NCBI GenBank assembly: GCA_045542485.1
Contig: JAZQLC010000066.1
Span: 118,253 to 182,252 of the forward strand
Source: SIG575 sp045542485
GTDB lineage: Bacteria > Bacillota > Clostridia > Oscillospirales > Acutalibacteraceae
Reading direction: 5' to 3'
DNA: 64,000 nt
The position numbers were made by a program, and so were the translations under genes. Positions 58,117 to 64,000 of the stretch are shown in pieces. The notes below the pieces were generated by a model, which worked only from the letters and a program-made list of their open reading frames with translations, was not told the origin of the DNA and ran no database searches. Within the stretch, counting starts at the first letter, position 1. Each line of letters opens with the position of its first letter.

Positions 58117-61100
58117 TCAGAAACTAAAAATTTTTGAGAAGAAATCAGAAATGCCGTTGTATTTCCAGTTGAAGCAATCCCAGATAAGGTAGAAGAAGCG
58201 GAGTGAGAGATACTTGACAGGTGTGTGGATAATCTCAATAAGGTTATCTGCCTGTGCTTTGTACTCATTCAGTTTTGCTTTTTCGGCTTCGCCCATATTT
58301 TTATCTGCGAGAAGTTCATCAAGTTTCGCTTTGAAGGCTTCAATTTCTTCTTCACGGAAAACTGTTACACTTTCTTCGTTAAACATTTCAAACTCAGCAC
58401 CAATATCTGCAACAGCTTTTTCTGCATCTGCGATTTCTTCAAGAAGAGCTTCTAAGTCAGACTTGATCTGCTCGTATTCTGCTTTCTGGTCGTCGGTGAG
58501 ATTATCAGGATTAACAGCTTCGATTTCAGCAATTGTATCTTCAATAACCTCTTTATCATCACTTGTTACTGTTTCGGGATTGTAGCTGTTTTCGACTTCT
58601 GCAATTTCTTCAAGCTGTGATTCGATTTCGTCAATTCTGTCAGTAAGAGCATTTGCCTTTTCAAGTTTTTCTTCAAGAGATTCTCTTTCTTCTTCGGTTA
58701 CATTGTCGCCGTCGATAAGTGCCTGAATATCTTCCTTAAGTTCATCGACAGCTTCTCTGTTCGGAGATTTAACCGAATCAATGTCATAACCATCAACTGC
58801 ATCGCTGATTCTCTCGATTTCAGCCGTGGTTGCAACGATTCTTTCGAGAAGTGCATCAAGATAGTCGTCCTTTTCCTCAAGGAGCTGTCTTTCTGCATCA
58901 TTGATGTTATTGCCGTCTGTGAGAACTTTGATATCTGCTACAAGCTTTTCAATATCAGCTTTATCGTCAGATGTTACTGTGTCAATATCGTAAGCATCTG
59001 TTGCACTTTCGATGCGATCGATTTCAGCTGCTGTTGCATCAATGATTTCAAGGAGTCTGTCGCAGGTTTCGTCTGCAGTTTCAAGAATTATTCTTTCGTC
59101 TGCTGTGATATTCAATGTATCGGTAAGAGCTTTGATGTCTGCAACAAGCTGTTCGATTGCGACTTTATCGTCGGACTTTACGCTTTCAAATACATACTTA
59201 TCAACTGCTTCAACAATTCGCTTGATTTCATTGCTGATTTTTGTGATTTTATCAATCAGACTGAATACCTTATCGTGAGCCGCCTGAAGATTTGATTTTT
59301 CTTCTGTGGTTATGTTATCGGTGAGAGCGAGAGCATAAATATCATCATTGAGCTTAACAAGGTCGTTCTTATCTGCACTTGTTACGGTTGCTTCGTCATA
59401 GCCGTTTGCAGCAGCAATAACTCTGTCATATTCAGCCGTTGTTTCTGCGATTTTTGCAAGGAACTTGTCGCATTCTGCATCTGCATTTACGAGATATTCT
59501 CTTTCTTCAGCCGTGATATTCTGACCGTCGGTGAGAGCCTTGATGTCTTCTTTGAGTTGTTCAAGGTCAGCCTTGTCGCTTGATTTGACGGTTGCTTCGT
59601 CATAGTTGTTTAATCTGTCTTTGATGCTGCCGAGCTGTGCGGAAATTCTGTCATATCTTGAAATAAGCGACTGAATATCTTTTACAGCCTGATTGAGAGT
59701 TTCTGCTTCTTCGGCGGTGAGATTATCCGTTTCAAGAAGTGCGTTTGCATCGTCAATAAGACCGAGTAAATCTTGAACATCGTCACCTGTTACGGTATCA
59801 ATATCATATTCGCCTAACTTATTTTCAATGGCTTTAATCTGATTTTCAACGCTTTCAATTCTCTGGCGCATTGCGGCACAATAGGCTTGGAGAGTGTTCC
59901 ATTCTGATATTTTATCTTCGTCGGCAAGGTCCGTTACTGCGTTTTCAAGCTGATTGTAAACATACTCAACATTTTCCTTGTCAGTTGATTTTACGGTATC
60001 AATGGTAAGTCCTTCAATTCCGCTTACATCAGGTTCGATTGTGAACAGACCGCCGTTGAATGTAATATCAAAATTGGGGTTGTTTTCGTTTGTGAGCGTG
60101 CCCTGTGTTATTGCATAAACGCCTACATTCTCGCCCTCTGTTCTTACAATTGCACCTACAAGACTTGATTTGAATTCTTCTTTGCTGACCGTGAAATCAA
60201 GGACGGGGTCTGCATCGCCGTAGGTCTTGGATAAGTTTTCAGCGGTTATGGTGACGGGAAGACGGTTAATTTTCCATTCCTTTGTGATTTCGCCAATTGT
60301 GTTATCCTTGCCCGTTATTTTCAGGGTGTATGTACCTACGTTCACACCAGTGTTGCCGGAAATTGTGTAGTCAACGCCTTCGGTCAAAGTGATGCCGTTG
60401 ACCTTAACGGATTTTACGGTCTGAGTCTGTGTTGCTCCGTTATATGTAAGAGAATTGTCGAGAGTTATGTTTGCTTTGCTGATATCTGCAGGAAGAATTT
60501 TGAACGTAAGAATTTTTGAGCCTGTGTAGGAATTTTTACCGGTTACGGTTACTGTTGCAGTGCCGACACCTGTATTAGCTGAATACTCTGCGGTATAATC
60601 GTTTGCATTCGCTTTTTTTCCGTTTACCATTACTGCTGGTGTAATGGCACTGCCTGTGTAGGTATATTCCGTTTTTTCAAGAGTAACGCTGTTTGCACTG
60701 TCGGAAAGATTGATGAGGGCGGAAGCGGAAACGGTTGTGTCTGCCGTTATTTTTGCAGCAGGAATACTGAGCACACCCGTTGAACTGTTGTATGTATAAT
60801 TGCTTGACCCAAGGGTAGTACCGCCAACATTTACCGTTACGGAAACAGGAAGTGAATATCCGCTTGCAGCCGTGAGGGTTGCGGTGTAAGCATCATCATA
60901 GTTGGTTGCGTTATTCTGCCATGCGCTGTCGTTGAAAGTAACGTTTGTGCCGCTTGCGGTCACTTTTTTGATAACTTTGCCCGAATCGCTGTTAGTCACG
61001 CCGCTGATATTACCGTAGCCCCAGATTGTTCCTTTATTGGTGATTGTTCCTGAAAGGGTTCCGCCGTTTTTAACATTTATTGTGCCGTTATTTACAATTT

Positions 61101-61917
61101 TGCCGGAAAGGGTCTTGCCGCTGTCAACCGTTGCAGTCTGACCGGAAGCAATTGTCAGGGTATTGCCGTTGAGTGCCGTTGCGGTGTTACCGCCGAATTT
61201 CCAGTTTGCGCCGTCTCTGTAAATAAAATTAGTAAAATTATCTTTGTCATATCCGTAAGGAAAAACGGTAGAATAAAGATTGGTCGAGCCTTTGATATTG
61301 CCATAAGTATATGTTCTATCTATAATGCCGGGTTCACCTCCCGTGACAATTACATTGCCATCACCGGTTATGGTTGTATCTCTATACATAATTATAATAC
61401 TACCAATGACCTTACCGCCTGTGACAGTAATATTAACATTTCCGTCAACACCGTATTCTGCGCCCCATATTTGACCAACTTTACCGCCGCTCATTGTAAT
61501 GTTTACATTACCTGTGAGAACGGAGCCGGAGCCCGAACAGCTGCCGACAAGTTTATCAACATAACCGCCGGTCATTGTTATGTTGGTATTGCCTGTCATT
61601 GATGCAGCCTGTGCGCCGACAATCTTTGTTTTCGAAAGGTCGGCTTCATAGTTGCCGTCACCGATAGTAAACATAGGATCTCCGTTGGAATACTTGCACT
61701 GTGAAAAGTCAACGTATTCGCCGCCGACCTTAATCTTGGTGTAGCCTGATTTTGAGCCTGCTTCGATAGTAGCTGCATTGCCTTTTAAATAAATAAATTT
61801 TCCGTTGAAGAACAACTTGTCGTTTGCCGAAGCAAATGCTGTAAGGCTCAGCGGTACCATTGACAGAAGCATTGCCATTACAAGCAGTATGCTTATGAGT
61901 TTGTTTGTTTTTTTCAT
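58117..61917 (-). CDS. Large secreted repeat protein, putative surface adhesin
   Basis: A 1266-residue exported protein. Signal peptide 1-29 (cleavage near AFA-SA). Residues about 100-310 are beta-helix-like with repeats of the type GNxNITMTGGxV. About 320-480 are Ig-like/SHIRT-style segments, and 480-660 two MBG-like domains (VTITAENLSKTYGDADP). From about 665 to 1200 run about eight helical repeats of roughly 70-80 residues with the refrain DIDTVTSDDKADIEKL...LTDGNNI. The last 32 residues are aromatic and hydrophobic (FFYLIWDCFNW), resembling the PHP protein's tail; no LPxTG is seen. Low-GC, strongly repetitive. RBS AAGGAGG. Function as adhesin or wall protein is inferred. Confidence 0.82.
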   Translation of the reverse strand: MKKTNKLISILLVMAMLLSMVPLSLTAFASANDKLFFNGKFIYLKGNAATIEAGSKSGYTKIKVGGEYVDFSQCKYSNGDPMFTIGDGNYEADLSKTKIVGAQAASMTGNTNITMTGGYVDKLVGSCSGSGSVLTGNVNITMSGGKVGQIWGAEYGVDGNVNITVTGGKVIGSIIIMYRDTTITGDGNVIVTGGEPGIIDRTYTYGNIKGSTNLYSTVFPYGYDKDNFTNFIYRDGANWKFGGNTATALNGNTLTIASGQTATVDSGKTLSGKIVNNGTINVKNGGTLSGTITNKGTIWGYGNISGVTNSDSGKVIKKVTASGTNVTFNDSAWQNNATNYDDAYTATLTAASGYSLPVSVTVNVGGTTLGSSNYTYNSSTGVLSIPAAKITADTTVSASALINLSDSANSVTLEKTEYTYTGSAITPAVMVNGKKANANDYTAEYSANTGVGTATVTVTGKNSYTGSKILTFKILPADISKANITLDNSLTYNGATQTQTVKSVKVNGITLTEGVDYTISGNTGVNVGTYTLKITGKDNTIGEITKEWKINRLPVTITAENLSKTYGDADPVLDFTVSKEEFKSSLVGAIVRTEGENVGVYAITQGTLTNENNPNFDITFNGGLFTIEPDVSGIEGLTIDTVKSTDKENVEYVYNQLENAVTDLADEDKISEWNTLQAYCAAMRQRIESVENQIKAIENKLGEYDIDTVTGDDVQDLLGLIDDANALLETDNLTAEEAETLNQAVKDIQSLISRYDRISAQLGSIKDRLNNYDEATVKSSDKADLEQLKEDIKALTDGQNITAEEREYLVNADAECDKFLAKIAETTAEYDRVIAAANGYDEATVTSADKNDLVKLNDDIYALALTDNITTEEKSNLQAAHDKVFSLIDKITKISNEIKRIVEAVDKYVFESVKSDDKVAIEQLVADIKALTDTLNITADERIILETADETCDRLLEIIDATAAEIDRIESATDAYDIDTVTSDDKADIEKLVADIKVLTDGNNINDAERQLLEEKDDYLDALLERIVATTAEIERISDAVDGYDIDSVKSPNREAVDELKEDIQALIDGDNVTEEERESLEEKLEKANALTDRIDEIESQLEEIAEVENSYNPETVTSDDKEVIEDTIAEIEAVNPDNLTDDQKAEYEQIKSDLEALLEEIADAEKAVADIGAEFEMFNEESVTVFREEEIEAFKAKLDELLADKNMGEAEKAKLNEYKAQADNLIEIIHTPVKYLSLRFFYLIWDCFNWKYNGISDFFSKIFSF

Positions 61918-61964
61918 ATTTTTTCCTCCTTAAAAGGTTTAAATTAACTGATTTATTTTACTGA

Positions 61965-62687
61965 TTATTCGTCCTGAACTGCATTGTCGATATCTTGTTG
62001 CAATCGGGATAATATATATTCTTTAAATTGATTAAATCCGTTATCTACAATCTCGGAATAATTTGATTCAAGAATCTGATTAATAACTCGTTCGCGTTCA
62101 GTTTGCGGTATGTCAAAAATTTTTAGAAGGCATGTGAGAACCAGTCTTATTTTATCTTCAATCGGATAATCTTCCGTACAAGGCTCTGTCAATGCACTTC
62201 GTTCGATACAGCAATTGACTCGCTCTGCTCTGCGAAATCTTTCTAACGACCAATCAGGTAAACGGTCTTTTAACAGATGAAAATTCTTTTCTGCTGTCCA
62301 TTCCTTTACAAAATGCATTGTCATTGTGTTAGTGTAAATCGCAAGATAAAGGTCACGGATTATTTCGTTATGCTCACAAAGAACAATCTGAAGTGTTATC
62401 TCTAAACAATATGCAAAAAGGTTATCGTGATATTTGTCTTTTGCCGATTCTATTGTGATAGTATGAAAATCCGTAATCACTTTTGTAATCTCAAGCAGGA
62501 TATGTTCCTTTGTGGGATAATAAAAAGTCATATTTCCCGGACTTATATTAAGTTCTGAGCAAACTAACTTTGCCGAGGTGTTTGTGAAACCCTTTTCGAG
62601 AAAATTTTTCGCAGCCACATAAGCTATTTCATGTATAGTCTTATTGTTTTTTCTGTGCGTCACCTTTTTATGTTCCAAAACATTCAC
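61965..62687 (-). CDS. TetR-family regulator next to the secreted repeat protein
   Basis: A 240-residue repressor paralogous to that at 49173. HTH block: IAYVAAKNFLEKGFTNTSAK then LNISPGNMTFYYPTKEHILLEI. The rest is helical. I start at GTG 62687 after a GGGTGG site; GTG 62690 is also possible. Two near-identical palindromes lie in its promoter region (62709-62754), and the secreted repeat protein gene lies 48 bases downstream, likely in the same transcript or regulon. Unlike a core regulator it has many cysteines (five). Confidence 0.87.
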   Translation of the reverse strand: MNVLEHKKVTHRKNNKTIHEIAYVAAKNFLEKGFTNTSAKLVCSELNISPGNMTFYYPTKEHILLEITKVITDFHTITIESAKDKYHDNLFAYCLEITLQIVLCEHNEIIRDLYLAIYTNTMTMHFVKEWTAEKNFHLLKDRLPDWSLERFRRAERVNCCIERSALTEPCTEDYPIEDKIRLVLTCLLKIFDIPQTERERVINQILESNYSEIVDNGFNQFKEYILSRLQQDIDNAVQDE

Positions 62688-62708
62688 CACCCGAAAATTC
62701 TTATTGAT

Positions 62709-62754
62709 TTAGTACGCTTACTATTTTTGTATATAATTTTAGTACATATACTAA
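62709..62754. promoter_or_regulatory. Twin TetR-type operators
   Basis: TTAGTACGCTTACTAT (62709-62724) and the perfect palindrome TTAGTACATATACTAA (62739-62754), centres 30 bp apart (three helical turns), upstream of the TetR gene. The half site TTAGTA differs from the TAGAAC of the other TetR, so the paralogues have separate targets. Confidence 0.75.
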
Positions 62755-62919
62755 TTTTTGTCAATTGTGAATTGTTACAAACTTAACAATCGTTTATGGT
62801 AAATATTTATAAAGGAGTTTTCAAAATAAATTTCCTTTATCGTGGTGATTTGTCAAATTAAGTGCAATACAGACAACGAAAACCACGAATTTTATTAAAT
62901 AGCACAAACCTAATAACAA

Positions 62920-63055
62920 AGCCATTAATAAAAACAAGCGTTGCATCGGGGAACTTGCCACTCCCTCCTGCAACGCTTTTTATTGTTTATTAAGTTGATT
63001 AGTAAGAAAATCTATCTAACCTATCGTTAAATTACTGATAATCGTTAAACGGCTG
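62920..63055. repeat. Dispersed hairpin repeat, copy 5 (long form)
   Basis: AAGCGTTGCA (62936-62945) and TGCAACGCTT (62969-62978), with the complete tail GATTAGTAAGAAAATCTATC...TTACTGATAATCGTTAAAC also present after tRNA-fMet at 11701-11758. It ends at the 3' end of the MATE fragment. Confidence 0.88.
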
Positions 63056-63058
63056 AAT

Positions 63059-63304
63059 TTATTTTTTTACAAGGTTGGTTTTCTGTTTTCGATTAATGTA
63101 GACAAAAAATCCCATACATAAAACGATTTGCAAGGCGGTAGATATGGGGGTTGCAAGACCAATGCGAAACAGTGATACCGGTATGATTTTACTCATCGCC
63201 CAAGAAACCGGAAGACGAACACAGATACCGCCGCCCATACCATCGTGTCGGTATTGTAATTCTCTACAACAGGGGGGATTTTTGACTTGCATATAGACTT
63301 GCAT
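63059..63304 (-). pseudogene. C-terminal fragment of a MATE-type transporter gene
   Basis: The last ~50 codons read GICVRLPVSWAMSKI, SLFRIGLATPISTALQIVLCMGFFVYINRK, the usual final two helices of a MATE protein. Everything upstream is lost; preceding codons (MQVYMQVKNPPCC) are unrelated. No ribosome site. A remnant, not a duplicate of the intact MATE gene at 8313, from which it differs clearly. Confidence 0.75.
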
Positions 63305-63351
63305 TTTTAGTTTTAAATATCAATAATAAGCAATAAATAGTAACCAAACAA

Positions 63352-63391
63352 AAAGCCGATAAACCCTATAACATCAAGGTTTATCAGCTTT
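63352..63391. terminator. Orphan terminator hairpin
   Basis: AAAGCCGATAAACC/GGTTTATCAGCTTT (one mismatch) with a 12-base loop; A and T runs flank it. No intact gene ends here, consistent with loss of a gene. Confidence 0.6.
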
Positions 63392-63456
63392 TATGTCTTT
63401 GTTTTAAAAGACTAAATTTGTCTAACTACTCCACCTTTGATACAAATGGGGGGTAG

Positions 63457-63530
63457 GTTGCAAATAAAGGTGGAGGGTTGCAATTTTATCAGTTGGGTTG
63501 CAAATTGACTTTCAAGGTTGCAAATCGGTA
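63457..63530 (+). repeat. Four GGTTGCAA motifs at exact 20-bp spacing
   Basis: GGTTGCAA begins at 63457, 63477, 63497 and 63517; three of the four continue AAT. The intervening 10-12 bases vary. The 20-bp period is close to two DNA turns, so all motifs face the same side of the helix, as in arrays for a cooperative DNA-binding protein. No coding sequence was seen in 63305-63609. Confidence 0.8.
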
Positions 63531-63554
63531 GTCAGAGTTATAAGCAAAAAACCA

Positions 63555-63583
63555 CCCCACCTGAAGGTCATTTTCAAGTGGGG
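63555..63583 (-). terminator. Terminator of the zinc-ribbon membrane protein gene
   Basis: CCCCACTTGAA/TTCAGGTGGGG on the minus strand (one G-T pair) with a 7-base loop, followed by TGGTTTTTTG. Confidence 0.8.
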
Positions 63584-63609
63584 TAGCATTTTGCTCAATA
63601 AATTGGGAT

Positions 63610-64000
63610 TTACTTCTTCAATACTTTTTTGCACCAAGTGCGTTTGTTGCATTTAGGACACATTAAGTGACGGGTAAAGCCTCTGTGCATAGCCATCATC
63701 GCTTCCTTATAGGTAGGAATAATTTCGTGCCCGCAGTTTTTGCACTTGTAAGCACCCACGCTCACTTCAAGCTTTAATGCATAGAAGCACGGTATCAAAA
63801 ACACAACGCAAATACCAAGAATGGTGACAAACTGCCACACGCCTTCGGGTATCAAAAACGCAGCAATAAAGATACCTGCAATTAGGGCTGTCATACTTAC
63901 AATCATAATTGCCCACATAGATGACCAAATTGTTTTGTTTTTCTTCTCTAATTCTTTTGCCATATCAAGCAAAAGCTGTTCATTTTTCTGATTGTTATTT
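63610..64000 (-). CDS. Zinc-ribbon membrane protein, partial at the window edge
   Basis: At least 117 residues from ATG 63963, but the frame stays open to the window end (QKNEQLLLDMAKELEKK) and no ribosome site precedes that ATG, so the true start may lie beyond 64000. Two membrane helices (about 18-40 and 44-66 from ATG 63963) are followed by a soluble zinc ribbon: CKNCGHEIIP and LMCPKCNKRTWC. I do not recognise a specific family; it resembles small membrane-anchored zinc-ribbon proteins of clostridia. Confidence 0.7.
   Translation of the reverse strand, partial: NNNQKNEQLLLDMAKELEKKNKTIWSSMWAIMIVSMTALIAGIFIAAFLIPEGVWQFVTILGICVVFLIPCFYALKLEVSVGAYKCKNCGHEIIPTYKEAMMAMHRGFTRHLMCPKCNKRTWCKKVLKK

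Noticed and set aside
63457..63530. CRISPR array
   Set aside because: The repeated unit is only 8-10 bases with 10-12-base gaps, and no cas genes are in the window.

Overview
This 64 kb window looks like the chromosome of a low-GC, strictly anaerobic Clostridia member, most likely Oscillospiraceae/Ruminococcaceae. Signs are AGGAGG-type ribosome sites, sigma-A promoters with TTGACA/TATAAT boxes, many intrinsic terminators, a fermentative AdhE beside [FeFe]-hydrogenases, a V-type ATPase and a glycine riboswitch. The assignment is inference from gene content; there is no 16S rRNA here. Layout: 1-11.3 kb holds mostly monocistronic housekeeping genes: GNAT acetyltransferase, DAHP synthase, a GH43 glycosidase, glutamine synthetase, two tandem glycerophosphodiesterases, a small membrane protein with a likely frameshift, an MBL hydrolase, a MATE exporter and a secreted PHP-domain protein. 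At 11.5 kb is an initiator tRNA-fMet, followed by a repeat-rich region, then a tandem glycine riboswitch driving an amino-acid:cation symporter and a LysR regulator. From 15.6 to 23.9 kb runs a seven-gene co-oriented cluster: adhE (with a Rex-like operator), an APH-fold kinase, two thioredoxin-like [2Fe-2S] proteins, a PAS-bearing sensory-type [FeFe]-hydrogenase (HydS-like), a SpoIIE-type phosphatase and a second [FeFe]-hydrogenase. It reads as a redox/hydrogen-responsive fermentation module. From about 24.3 to 38.6 kb lies a mosaic mobile region: an integrase fragment, three large serine recombinases, a P4-type primase-helicase, an Xis/repressor switch with matching operators, a DUF4160/DUF2442 pair, an amidoligase plus gamma-glutamylcyclotransferase pair, a HEPN-like SEC-C protein and truncated genes joined at visible junctions. 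From 39.7 to 47.1 kb is a complete V-ATPase operon in the order E-DUF2764-A-B-D-I-K, with a probable Na+-binding K ring and an attenuator-like leader. From 47.5 to 57.9 kb is a peptide-export locus: E2-like acyltransferase, double-glycine leader peptide, TetR, short HlyD-like protein, C39-peptidase ABC transporter, second ABC transporter, second double-glycine protein, STAS protein and an RsbU/RsbW-like fusion. The last 6 kb contains a 1266-residue secreted repeat protein, a second TetR with twin operators, a MATE fragment, a 20-bp periodic array and a partial zinc-ribbon membrane protein. A family of hairpin/terminator repeats recurs between these blocks. One copy is fused to a 3' fragment of the initiator tRNA. 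The best candidates for undescribed biology are the kinase/phosphatase/hydrogen-sensor cluster, the peptide-export locus with a partner-switching pair and no recognisable modification enzyme, the tRNA-fMet-derived repeats, and the 20-bp GGTTGCAA array.
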